In this document: in pieces, positions 7,091 through 16,800 of the stretch | How the letters are laid out: every line of letters begins with the position of its first letter | How positions within the stretch are numbered: position 1 is the first letter of the stretch | Assembly: GCA_002771355.1 (NCBI GenBank) | Contig: PCSU01000068.1 | Location: 1 to 30,547, forward strand | Direction: 5' to 3' | Origin: a candidate division WWE3 bacterium CG22_combo_CG10-13_8_21_14_all_39_12 | GTDB taxonomy: Bacteria > Patescibacteriota > 4484-211 > GCA-002791395 | Length of the DNA stretch: 30,547 bases | Notes under the pieces: model-generated | Seen by the model: only the letters and a program-made list of their open reading frames with translations | What the model was told of the DNA's origin: nothing | The model's database searches: none | Made by a program: the position numbers and the translations under genes

Positions 7091-7408
7091 ATGGATACTA
7101 CAACACAAGTTATTCTAATAGTAATGATAATTGTTCTTGGATCAACGCTTTCTCTTGTTGGAGTTATGTTGTTTTTGGTTCTTAAAGATTTACGCGTAAG
7201 TATTGCAAGGTTTAATGATGTCCTCGTTGATGCTAAAGCGGTTAGCGAGCATTTATCTCAAGCCTCAGTCAGTATTGATGATATGGTAACTGGTCTTAAA
7301 ACATCAGTGAACCAGATTCAGTCACAGATTTCGTCTCCACTCGGATCTATGCTTGGTGTTATGAATTTTGTTCGCGGATTAGTTTCTCGTAAAGGAGGGG
7401 ATGAGTAA
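7091..7408 (+). CDS. DUF948-like small membrane protein
   Basis: 105 residues with one N-terminal membrane helix (about 6-31, VILIVMIIVLGSTLSLVGVM), then a soluble amphipathic, probably coiled-coil stretch with Val, Asp and Ser heptads (VLVDAKAVSEHLSQASVSID) and a final hydrophobic patch LGVMNFVRGLV. The layout matches the DUF948 family often found next to YtxH proteins in Gram-positive bacteria, where the function is not established. The stop codon overlaps the start codon of the YtxH-like gene by one base (taatg), so the two are translationally coupled. Confidence 0.6.
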   Translation: MDTTTQVILIVMIIVLGSTLSLVGVMLFLVLKDLRVSIARFNDVLVDAKAVSEHLSQASVSIDDMVTGLKTSVNQIQSQISSPLGSMLGVMNFVRGLVSRKGGDE

Positions 7409-7779
7409 TGTCTAAATCAAACGGTAAAGGTTTTATGATAGGTGCTGCCATAGGTGCTGCTCTTGGAGTTGCTGGTGGATTGCTTTTTGCTCCTAAAAAG
7501 GGCGATGAGTTGCGAAAAGATGTAAAGAAATCTCTCAAGGATTATCAGAAAAAAGCAGAAGTTATTATTGATGATGTGTCAGAAAAAGGACGAGAAGTCA
7601 GTGGAGATGTAGTTAAAGCTATACAGGAACAGACTTCAAACAAGAAAATAACAGAATCAATTGAGGCAGTAAGTTCAGTTGGAAGGAAAATAATAGAGCC
7701 AGTTGTAAATTCCTTTGAGTCTAAACCTTCAGCTATTACTGAGAATCGGAAAAAGAGAGTTTTTAAAGGTATAAAGTAG
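7408..7779 (+). CDS. YtxH-like protein
   Basis: 123 residues. A glycine- and alanine-rich hydrophobic N-terminus (FMIGAAIGAALGVAGGLLFA, about 9-28) is followed by the YtxH hallmark APKKGDELRKDVK, then a long charged helical region. These proteins are membrane-anchored and often stress-related; the molecular function is unknown. A strong Shine-Dalgarno site AAAGGAGG (7391-7398) lies inside the end of the upstream gene, 9 nt before the ATG. This shows that the organism does use the anti-Shine-Dalgarno interaction for operon-internal genes. The two genes overlap by one base. Confidence 0.72.
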   Translation: MSKSNGKGFMIGAAIGAALGVAGGLLFAPKKGDELRKDVKKSLKDYQKKAEVIIDDVSEKGREVSGDVVKAIQEQTSNKKITESIEAVSSVGRKIIEPVVNSFESKPSAITENRKKRVFKGIK

Positions 7780-7791
7780 GTTTCTCAAACG

Positions 7792-7822
7792 ACACGAACA
7801 TAATATGTAATATACGTGTTTT
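7792..7822. terminator. Possible weak terminator between convergent genes
   Basis: ACACG (7792-7796) can pair with CGTGT (815-819 past 7000, i.e. 7815-7819), followed by TTT on the plus side. The large loop holds a second small palindrome, acataatatgt. The stem is short, so this is tentative. It lies in the 70-bp gap between the YtxH-like gene and ftsK, which converge. Confidence 0.25.
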
Positions 7823-7849
7823 CTGTTGAAATTTTTGCAATGTGATATT

Positions 7850-10063
7850 TTAGACGCCTCGTGATTTTTCAATGTATAGCTGTGCTGATTCTGTTCTTAC
7901 GTCTCTTGGATTGCTACCATCCTGAGGGCCTACAAATCCTTTTTCTTCGAGTTCATCAAGCATACGGGCTGCACGTGCATATCCTATTTTTAATTTTCTT
8001 TGTAGTAAGGATGCAGATGCTTTCTGGTGGCTTAGAATCACATCAACAGCTTCTATGAATTTATCATCATCAGGTTGTTCAAATGAAGGTGCTAACGTAT
8101 TATCAACTTCTGCAGTAAGGGAATTGTTTGTTGGCAAAATACTATGTTCCTCATTATTTATTGCAGCCATTCCAGATTGAACATGCTGTGCTGTTGTCCT
8201 TCCATATGCAGAGCTAAATTGTTGCATGTACTGAGTAATGTTTTCAATTTCTTGATCGGTAACAAAGGCCCCTTGAATTCGGCGAGGTTTACCAGCGTCC
8301 GATGGGAGGTAGAACATATCTCCTTTTCCAAGGAGTTTCTCAGCCCCAACAGTATCAAGAATAACGCGAGAGTCTGTTCCTGATGAAACATTTAGTGCAA
8401 TACGGGCTGGGATATTGGCCTTAATCAATCCTGTAATTACATCAACACTTGGTCGTTGAGTTGATAGGACCATAAAAATCCCCGTTGCACGGGCCTTTTG
8501 AGCTATTCTTGTAATAAGACTTTCCATTTCATTTGCGGCAAAAGCCATAAGATCAGCAAGCTCATCTACGATGATAATAATATATGGAAGTCTTTGGGTA
8601 TCTGTTTTCTCGTTAAAATCATCCAAGTTTCTGACAGAAATTTGTTGGAAAAGTCGGTACCTTTTTTCCATTTCTTCAACTGCCCATTTAAAAGCACTGA
8701 CGGTTTTATCGGGATCGACAATAACAGGTGTTTGTAAATGAGGAGTTCCATCGTATTGGGTAAGTTCTACTCGTTTTGGATCAACCATAATAAAACTAAC
8801 TTCCTCTGGGGTGGCTCTAAATAATATTGAGTTAATAATTGAGTGTATTAATGCTGATTTACCGGATCCGGTTGATCCTGCAACCAGAATATGGGGCCAT
8901 TTTTTGATATCTGAAATCACAGGTTTGCCTGTTACATCTTCTCCCAAGACAACTGCAAGTTTTGAAGGATGGTTTTGCATCTCAGGAGATGTAAGCATTT
9001 CCTTTAAGGTAACCATGGCAAGCGTGTTATTTGGCACTTCGATACCTATCAGTCGTTTACCTGGGATTGGAGCCTCAATACGAACGTTTCCCGTTGGGGA
9101 GGCAAGAGCAAGGGCAATATCGTTTTGCAGACTTGTAATTTTGCTACTTCTTGTTCCCTCTGCTAGGTCGATTGCATATTGTGTTACAGCAGGTCCCACG
9201 TTTACCTCAGCAATACGGGCCTGTATTCCAAAATTATCAAGAGTACGCTCAATTACTTGTGCATTTTTTTCGATACTTTGATAGTCAGTTGATACATCAA
9301 GTGGGTCGGTAAGTAGTGAGAGTGGTGGAATTGCATATGGAATTGTTGATACTGGAGCACCGTCTTGTTGCGGTTGTTCAATTAATGGAGTGGCAGCTAT
9401 CTCAGTTGATGATATCTGATCATCGATAACTTCAATAACTGGAGTTTTAGCTCCACGACCATTAATAACGGGTTCATGTTGCGTATCCTTAGTGGTAGTT
9501 GTCTCGGTTGATATTGTAGGTTCATTTTGACTAGCTGTATCCTTATTTCGTTTGAGAGATTGTACTGAATTTACGGCAAGTTCAACAAACGATTGGAGGT
9601 GGGAAAGAACTGTTTCAATCGACGTATCAAACATAATAATAACCCCTACACTGCATACAGTTAGTGCGAGTAAAAAGCTTCCAACAGGTGTGATTAAGGA
9701 TGAAAGACGTGCTGTTGATTCAATCCCAAGAGAGCCACCTAACTGAGATGAAAAGATTCCGAAAACTAAAAGTAAACCTATGTTAATAATGATTGCCCCC
9801 CACATTACTCGAGGCTGTGCGAAAGCGAAAGTTAGTCGTGTGAGGTTAAGGCCTATAATAACTATGGTAAGTGGGAGTATTATTGCTGATGCGCCAAACC
9901 ATAACGTGAAGTATTCATGAAGTAAGTTTGGTACGCCAGACCAAGCACCCACGTATGAAATCATAAGGAGGATCCCTAAAAAGATAAAGAACAGTGCTGC
10001 GATTGATTGCGCACTCTGCGTTTTAATTTGTGGTTTCCACCAGCGTTTTTTTCTCCTGGGCAT
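7850..10063 (-). CDS. ftsK: DNA translocase FtsK/SpoIIIE
   Basis: Membrane-anchored hexameric motor that pumps chromosomal DNA through the closing septum. The 737 residues show four N-terminal membrane helices (about 20-42, 56-75, 87-105, 125-145), a low-complexity Thr/Glu/Pro linker (about 175-245), then the alpha/beta motor with Walker A GSTGSGKS (396-403), Walker B IIIIVDE (495-501) and the STQRPSVDVITG segment. A C-terminal winged-helix gamma domain (about 664-725, QRKLKIGYARAARMLDELEE) would read the polarity sequences that direct translocation. All expected domains are present. The linker is short, nearer SpoIIIE than E. coli FtsK. The gene has its own -10 box and follows rpoC by 113 bp. 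Confidence 0.96.
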   Translation of the reverse strand: MPRRKKRWWKPQIKTQSAQSIAALFFIFLGILLMISYVGAWSGVPNLLHEYFTLWFGASAIILPLTIVIIGLNLTRLTFAFAQPRVMWGAIIINIGLLLVFGIFSSQLGGSLGIESTARLSSLITPVGSFLLALTVCSVGVIIMFDTSIETVLSHLQSFVELAVNSVQSLKRNKDTASQNEPTISTETTTTKDTQHEPVINGRGAKTPVIEVIDDQISSTEIAATPLIEQPQQDGAPVSTIPYAIPPLSLLTDPLDVSTDYQSIEKNAQVIERTLDNFGIQARIAEVNVGPAVTQYAIDLAEGTRSSKITSLQNDIALALASPTGNVRIEAPIPGKRLIGIEVPNNTLAMVTLKEMLTSPEMQNHPSKLAVVLGEDVTGKPVISDIKKWPHILVAGSTGSGKSALIHSIINSILFRATPEEVSFIMVDPKRVELTQYDGTPHLQTPVIVDPDKTVSAFKWAVEEMEKRYRLFQQISVRNLDDFNEKTDTQRLPYIIIIVDELADLMAFAANEMESLITRIAQKARATGIFMVLSTQRPSVDVITGLIKANIPARIALNVSSGTDSRVILDTVGAEKLLGKGDMFYLPSDAGKPRRIQGAFVTDQEIENITQYMQQFSSAYGRTTAQHVQSGMAAINNEEHSILPTNNSLTAEVDNTLAPSFEQPDDDKFIEAVDVILSHQKASASLLQRKLKIGYARAARMLDELEEKGFVGPQDGSNPRDVRTESAQLYIEKSRGV

Positions 10064-10073
10064 GCTAGTAATT

Positions 10074-10079
10074 ATTATA
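10074..10079 (-). promoter_or_regulatory. ftsK -10 box
   Basis: A consensus TATAAT on the minus strand (10079-10074), directly preceded by TG, lies 10 nt before the ftsK ATG (10063). No convincing -35 is seen. The expected mRNA leader is about 4 nt. Confidence 0.55.
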
Positions 10080-10150
10080 CATGTACCGTCATCATATTGG
10101 TAGGGGAGTTAAGCATTGTTTTCCTTACCTGAAAGGAAAAATGGTTGATA

Positions 10151-10180
10151 TTACCTAAAAATGGAAGTAACCACGGTTAC
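10151..10180 (-). terminator. Possible rpoC terminator overlapping the stop codon
   Basis: On the minus strand GTAACC-GT-GGTTAC (10180-10167) includes the rpoC stop codon and is followed by TTCC and then ATTTTTAGG. The stem is 6 bp with a 2-nt loop, so it is weak and may be fortuitous. Confidence 0.3.
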
Positions 10181-13100
10181 GAGGCTTCTTTTTCAGGTTC
10201 TACACGAGGCCCTGTAGGAATAAGTCTTCCAATAATCACATTCTCTTTTAGACCACGGAGATGATCAATTTGAGACCGTTCATTTAATGCAGCCGAAGCT
10301 AGAACATTAGTAGTTTCTTCAAATGATGCAGCTGAAAGCCATGATTCAGTAAGTAATGCAATTTTACTAATTCCCAGTACAGCACGGTTACCTGTTGCAG
10401 GATCTTTGCCTTTTTCCTTGAGTGTTTCGTTCAGTTCGTTTAAGTCACTTACGTTAATGTATTCACCCGGCAGCATGTCTGAGTCACCAGATTCCTTGAT
10501 ACGAACCTTTTCACTCATTTTACGAATCATGATCTCGATATGTTTATCATTAATTGTTACACCTTGGCTCTTATACACATATTGGATTTCACGAAGTAAA
10601 TACATTTGAGCAGCAAGAACACCTTGTAAATCGCGAATCGATGCAATGTCACGGTATCCTTCTGTGAGGCTATCTCCTGCAATAATTTCGTCTCCAACCT
10701 TAACAATAAGATCTGCAGCATTTGGAACAATATAGGAGATATCCTCAGTGCTCTTTTCAGGAGATATCGTAACTTTAGCTTGAGAGTCACTTTCATTTTC
10801 AATGCCAGTTATTTTTCCTGATACTTCAGACATTATTGATGGATGTTTAGGCATACGTGCTTCAAAGAGTTCCTCAACACGTGGGAGACCTTGAGTGATT
10901 TCTTTTTTAGCAACACCACCACGGTGTTTACTATGAAGAGTAAGCTGTGTACCAGGTTCTCCAATACTTTGAGCAGCAATCACACCAACAGTTGTTCCGT
11001 CTTCTACCATCTGTCGTGTAGCAAGATCTTTTCCATAACATAGAGCACATGTTCCATACTTGGTTTCACATGTAAGGGTACTTCGGATAAGAACTTCTGT
11101 TATTCCTGCAGCAACAATCGCATCTGCTTGATCAAGAGATATCATTTCGTTTTTCTTAACCAATACAGTTCCAGAATCATCTTTAATATCCTTCCAGGCA
11201 ACACGACCTTCAATGCGTTCAATAAGTGGCCAGTCTTCAACTGTTGGGTCTTCAGTAACTACTATTCCTTGTTTTGTACCACAATCATATTCTCGAACAA
11301 TCACATCGTGAGCAACATCAGCAAGACGACGTGTGAGATACCCAGCGGTAGCTGTAAGAAGTGCAACGTCAATCAAGCTCTTTCGACCACCGATCATGTT
11401 TAAGAACCCTTCGAAGGCTGTTTGACCTTCAAGGAAAGCAGTTGTAATAGGTGTCTCTTTAATCATTCCCTGTGAGTCAACCATAAGTCCACGCATACCT
11501 TCTACTTGCCTAATGGTTTCAGGGTTAACCTTAAAGGCTTTTGATTTTTGCATCATTCCAACTACGCTTGAATCATCTCGCTTATTGGTTACAATTTCAG
11601 CCACATCATTGGTTGCTTTCTCCCAGACACTAATGATTTGAGTATATCGTTCACGTGGTGTCATAAGACCCATTTGGAAGTTTTGGTCAATTTCATCGAT
11701 TTTTTTGTACGATGCTTTAAGAATTCCTTCACGTTCTTCAGGTATTGCAAAGTCAAACATAGAATAAGATGCACCAGCTTTTGTTGCATATTCCTGTCCA
11801 TAATCTTTAAATCTATCAACCATAAAGCTTGTTTCGTTTTCACCATATTCGTCAAAACATGCAGCAATAAGGTCTCTCATGAGGTCTCTATCTACAGGTT
11901 CGTTTACGAAACGAAGTTTTTCGGGAAGAAGAAGGTTAAATATTATTCTTCCTGGGGTTGTTATTAAGTCTTCATTATTTTGTGGAACAATAATTGCCGT
12001 GTGTTCATCAAGAGCACCGTTATTGTACGCAGAAATTGCTTGTTTAAAACTATAGAAACGAATCATTTCTTTACCTTTTTCAGGTTCATTCTTTAGTGTT
12101 AGGTAGTAGAGACCAAGCGAAATTTCATTCTTAAGGTCAACAATTGGCTGTCCATGAGAGAGTTTAAGTAGGTTGTGTGGTGTCAAAAGACGCTCTTTTG
12201 CTTCTTTGATTGACTCTTTTGAAAGTGGAACATGAACGGCGAGTTGGTCACCATCAAAGTCACCAGCAAAACTTCCAACAATGGATGGGTGGAATGTAAT
12301 AGCCTTACCTTCAATAAGAATAGGATAAAATGCTTGAATGTTCTGTCGGTGCAAGGTAGGTGCACGGTTTAGTAATACAGGATGATCAATTGTTACTCGC
12401 TCAAGAATATCCCATACTTCATCGCCACGTTGTTCCAGAACATTTTTTGCGCTTTTTAGGTTTGGAGCAAATCCTTCCATAATAAGATCGCGAAGAACGA
12501 ATGGCTTAAACAATTCAAGTGCCATTTCTTTTGGAATTCCAACTTGGTCGATTCGTAGAGTTGGTCCAACAACAATTACACTTCGACCTGAGTAGTCAAC
12601 GCGTTTACCCAGAAGGTTTGCTCGGAAACGTCCCTGCTTACCTTTAAGCATTTCTGACAAGGATTGTAATTCTTTACGAACGCGGGTTGTTCCACGGGAA
12701 CCTTCAATAAGGGAGTCCATGGCTTCTTGTAACATGCGTTTTTCATTCTGAAGGATAATATCAGGCGCACCAAGTTGAATAAGGTCACGTAACCTATTGT
12801 TTCGGTTAATAACTCTACGATAAAGATCGTTTAAATCTGATGAAGCGAATCGGCCTCCAGGAAGTTGAACCATAGGACGAAGTTCTGGAGGTATAACTGG
12901 TAAGTCTTTAAGAACTATCCATGTTGGATCAATGTTCCCATTAAACAAACCTTTGAGAATTTTAAGACGCTTCAAGGCCTTTACACGCTTTGTTTTCGAT
13001 TTACCATTAAGGATTTCTTTTTGCTCGGCGATTTCTTTGGCAACATCAACCTTACCAAGAGCCTCTAGAATAATTTCAGCACCCATGCCAGCCTTAAAGA

Positions 13101-13872
13101 AATCATCAGCATCCCAGAACTTAAGTTCATTCATTTCCGCTTCACTAATAATAGAGAACATGCCAACACTATTAATGAGATCGTTAACTTCCTTGAAAGA
13201 CGCATCTAATAAGTCCTGTGCGACAATTAATTCTTCTCGTAGGTACAGAGCCTGTTTCTTTTGCTCGTTTGTATGGTTTTCGATTTGGAGTTCGTCTGAG
13301 TCAGCAAGTTTTTTCTTTGATTTGATTTCTTTTATCTTTGCTTCTACCGTTGCCTCGTTTGCTTTAATGATTTCAGAAGTTTCTTTTTCAAGATCATCTT
13401 TTTTTTCTTTTAGTTCTTGTTCAAGTATCTCGATAACCTTTTTTCGTTTGTCATCATCAATTTCAGTTACCAAGTATTGTGCAAAATAGATAACAGATTC
13501 TAGATCTTTTAATCCAATATCAAGAATTGCAGGTAATTTGTGAGGTGTTCGCCTAAAAAACCATGTGTGTACAACAGGTGATGCAAGTTCAATATGACCC
13601 ATACGCTCACGCCTGACACGAGAATGGGTAACCTCAACACCGCATTTGTCACAAACTACACCTTTATAGCGTTGGCTTTTGTATTTTCCACAATAGCACT
13701 CGTAGTCTTTTGTTGGACCAAAAATTCGCTCGTCAAATAAACCGTCTTTTTCAGGTTTGAGTGTACGATAGTTAATTGTTTCAGCCTTGGTAACTTCACC
13801 ATATGACCATGAGCGAATATCTTCTGGTGATGCTAGTCTTATTTTTAGTGCGTCAAAATCAGTGTTATGCAT
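10177..13872 (-). CDS. rpoC: RNA polymerase beta' subunit
   Basis: Catalytic subunit of RNA polymerase, 1231 residues. The N-terminal zinc finger has CYC (59-61) and CDKC (74-77); the clamp and rudder regions follow; NRAPTLHRQ is at 502-510. The three Mg-binding aspartates are Asp538, Asp540 and Asp542. The second zinc site has CGTKQG (864-869) and TCETKYGTCALC (934-945). The bridge helix is at about 827-856 and the trigger loop at about 975-990. The near-universal NADFDGD reads AGDFDGD (536-542); the trigger loop reads LTLHSKHRGG (977-986) where E. coli has LTMRTFHIGG; the bridge helix has several further changes. A Lys/Glu-rich helical stretch (about 140-215) sits after the N-terminal zinc finger region. 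The start ATG is 2 bp after the rpoB stop, so the two genes are cotranscribed. Confidence 0.98.
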   Translation of the reverse strand: MHNTDFDALKIRLASPEDIRSWSYGEVTKAETINYRTLKPEKDGLFDERIFGPTKDYECYCGKYKSQRYKGVVCDKCGVEVTHSRVRRERMGHIELASPVVHTWFFRRTPHKLPAILDIGLKDLESVIYFAQYLVTEIDDDKRKKVIEILEQELKEKKDDLEKETSEIIKANEATVEAKIKEIKSKKKLADSDELQIENHTNEQKKQALYLREELIVAQDLLDASFKEVNDLINSVGMFSIISEAEMNELKFWDADDFFKAGMGAEIILEALGKVDVAKEIAEQKEILNGKSKTKRVKALKRLKILKGLFNGNIDPTWIVLKDLPVIPPELRPMVQLPGGRFASSDLNDLYRRVINRNNRLRDLIQLGAPDIILQNEKRMLQEAMDSLIEGSRGTTRVRKELQSLSEMLKGKQGRFRANLLGKRVDYSGRSVIVVGPTLRIDQVGIPKEMALELFKPFVLRDLIMEGFAPNLKSAKNVLEQRGDEVWDILERVTIDHPVLLNRAPTLHRQNIQAFYPILIEGKAITFHPSIVGSFAGDFDGDQLAVHVPLSKESIKEAKERLLTPHNLLKLSHGQPIVDLKNEISLGLYYLTLKNEPEKGKEMIRFYSFKQAISAYNNGALDEHTAIIVPQNNEDLITTPGRIIFNLLLPEKLRFVNEPVDRDLMRDLIAACFDEYGENETSFMVDRFKDYGQEYATKAGASYSMFDFAIPEEREGILKASYKKIDEIDQNFQMGLMTPRERYTQIISVWEKATNDVAEIVTNKRDDSSVVGMMQKSKAFKVNPETIRQVEGMRGLMVDSQGMIKETPITTAFLEGQTAFEGFLNMIGGRKSLIDVALLTATAGYLTRRLADVAHDVIVREYDCGTKQGIVVTEDPTVEDWPLIERIEGRVAWKDIKDDSGTVLVKKNEMISLDQADAIVAAGITEVLIRSTLTCETKYGTCALCYGKDLATRQMVEDGTTVGVIAAQSIGEPGTQLTLHSKHRGGVAKKEITQGLPRVEELFEARMPKHPSIMSEVSGKITGIENESDSQAKVTISPEKSTEDISYIVPNAADLIVKVGDEIIAGDSLTEGYRDIASIRDLQGVLAAQMYLLREIQYVYKSQGVTINDKHIEIMIRKMSEKVRIKESGDSDMLPGEYINVSDLNELNETLKEKGKDPATGNRAVLGISKIALLTESWLSAASFEETTNVLASAALNERSQIDHLRGLKENVIIGRLIPTGPRVEPEKEAS

Positions 13873-13874
13873 AT

Positions 13875-16800
13875 TTATTCTTCTGATACTTTGTCTTCAT
13901 CAACAATTTCGTCAGTAGTCTTATTGGTTTTTTTTGTTTCCTTACTATCCTCAGAGATTGATTTTACCAGAGGGGTTTCCTCAAGTGGTCGATCGTCTGC
14001 AAGAGTTGCTGACTCTATTATGCGGGATGCGTCAATACCTGTTGTGTCTTTTGAGTCTGAGATTGCTTCAACAGACAATCCGAGTGAGTTAAGCTCTTTA
14101 ATAAGGAGTTTAAATGCTTCAGGAAGTCTAGCTTCAGGAATAGGTAATCCCTTGATGATAGCTTCAAAAGCTTTTGCTCGACCCACAACATCGTCACTCT
14201 TTAACGTTAACATTTCCTGAAGAATATGAGCTGCACCGTAAGCTTCAAGTGCCCATACTTCCATTTCTCCAATTCGTTGTCCACCCATTTGTGCTTTACC
14301 ACCAAGAGGTTGTTGAGTTACCAAACTATATGGTCCTGTTGACCTGGCATGTGCCTTGTCATCAATAAGGTGATGAAGTTTCATGATGTGGGTTGAACCA
14401 ACCATTACCTTGTGTTTAAAGGCTTCACCCGTTCTACCGTCATAAAGGGTAACTTTTCCGTCTGCAGGTAAACCAGCTTCGGCTAGTTTGTTAGAAATTA
14501 GGTTTGGATCAACACGATCAAATGCTGGAACTGAATATTTTTCACCGAGGACTTTCCCTGCCCAACCAAGGTGAGTTTCGATTATCATTCCAATAACCAT
14601 TCGTGAAAGAATTGAACCTGGGTTTAGAATAACGTCAACTGGTGTTCCGTCATCCATGTATGGAAGATCTTCTTCAGGTACTATTTTTGCAACGATACCT
14701 TTTGAGAAATGACGTCCTGAAATCTTATCCCCAACAGAAATTTTACGTTTTTGAGCAACTTGAACTTTTATGCTTTTAAGAACCCCAGGCCCGAGCTCAT
14801 CGCCATTGTCTTTATCTAAAACAGTGATTGAAATTACGGTTCCATAGTCTCCGTGAGGTAATCGTAATGACGTATCGCGTATTTCACGTGCTTTTTCTCC
14901 GAAAATTGCTCGGAGTAAACGTTCTTCAGCGGTGAGTTCTTGTTCGCCTTTTGGTGCAATTTTTCCTATGAGTATATCTCCAGCTTTTACTTCTGCCCCA
15001 AGCGTTACAATACCACTTTCATCAAGATTTGCCAGTGTTTCTTCGGAAACGTTTGGAATATCACGTGTTACGTCTTCAGGCCCTAGTTTAGTATCCATTA
15101 CCTGGGCAACATATTCTTTAATGTGAATGCTGGTAAGCTCATCATCTTTTACAAGGCGTTCTGAAATAACAATTGAGTCTTCGTAGTTGTAACCACCCCA
15201 AGGCATATATGCTACCAATAAGTCTTTTCCTAGTGCTAAGTCGCCATTTTGTGAAGATGGACCATCGACAAGAACTTCGCCCTCTTTGACTTCTTGTCCT
15301 TTTTCAACGATTGGAGTGTTGTTATAGCAGGAATTATCATTAGTTCTTCGAAATTTGGTTAAGTAATATACATCTAAATCACGATTGTCTGTTCGAACTT
15401 CAATACGTTCACTGTCAACGTATTCAACGGTACCATCGTTTTTTGAAACGATACTTCGACCCGTTGCTGCAATAACATGAGGTTCAATTCCAGTGCCAAC
15501 GATTGGTGCCATTGGTGTAATAAGAGGAACTGCTTGTTTTGACATGTTTGATGCAACCTGTGCACGTGCACCAGCGTCTGAAGAAATAAATGGAATTGAA
15601 CCTGAAGAAACACCAGTCATAATTGCCGGGTGTGCATCAACGAAATCAATATCGGGAGTATAGGCAAGAACAAAATCACCCTCGTATCGAACAGGTGCTC
15701 GATCAACTGTTATCTTGCCTTTGTCATTAGTAAGGATCGTTGCCTCCGCAATGCGGTATTGTTCTTCATCGTCTGCACTAAGATAGACTACTTCATCGGT
15801 AACAAAGGCATCTTTTCCTTTATGTTCAACTTTGCGGTAGGGGGCTTCAAGGAAACCAAATTCGTTAACTCTAGTGTATGTTGCAAGTTGTAAGTTAAGA
15901 CCAATGTTTGGACCTTCAGGAGTCATGATTGCATCAACACGACCGTAGTGACTTGGTTGTACGTCACGAACTGCAATACCTGCTCGATCACGTGTTAGAC
16001 CACCAGGCCCGAGTGATGAAACGCGACGAAGGTGTTCAAGTTCTGCAAGTGGGTTTGTTTGGTCCATGTAGTGTGAAAGTTGACCTGAACCAAAGAATTC
16101 ATTCATTGATGCAACAATAGGCCTGGCATTTACAAGAATGTTTGGGGTAAGTGTAACGGTTGGATCAGCTATAGAAAGGCGATCTTTAATGTTTCTTTCA
16201 AGACGGATGAAACCAATTCTAAAAGCTTGTTGAGCAAGTTCTCCAACGCTACGTACGCGTCGGTTTGAGAGGTGGTCAATGTTATCAGGTGTTCCTTGGG
16301 TAACATTAAGATCAATAAGTTTTCTAAACGTATTAATAAGGTCTTCGTGTCGAAGAAGAAAGTTTTCTTTTGTGTACGGGAAGTCAGTTTTAAACCTGTT
16401 GTTCATGTGGTAACGACCGACATGTGACAAAGAAAATCTTCGTGTATCCATGAACATACCATTAAAGTAGTCGGCAGCGTTTTCAAGAATACGAGGATCT
16501 CCAGGCCTCATAATGCCATAGATTTCTAGAAATGCTTCTTCTTGGTTTGTTGCAATATCAGTTTCGAGGGTTCGTCCAATGTAATCTTCTTCAGGACTAA
16601 GCCCCATGTTTTCAAATGCTGCAACAATTTCTTTGTGACGTAGACCAAATGCTTTAAGGAGTGTAGTTGCAGAGATTTTACGACCACGGTTAATACGTGC
16701 AGTAAGTGTATTGTTTTTGTTTGTTTCGATCTCTATCCACGCTCCGCGCTCAGGACGAATTGCTGCTTTATAGAGATTCTTTTGGAGTCTGTCACTGAAG

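Noticed and set aside
8811..9281. Plus-strand reading frame of 156 codons opposite ftsK
   Set aside because: It is the complement of the FtsK motor domain; the real protein on the other strand has Walker motifs in frame.
12932..13489. Plus-strand reading frame of 185 codons opposite rpoC
   Set aside because: It is Ser/Phe-rich antisense of the Lys/Glu-rich segment of RpoC, without a promoter or ribosome site.
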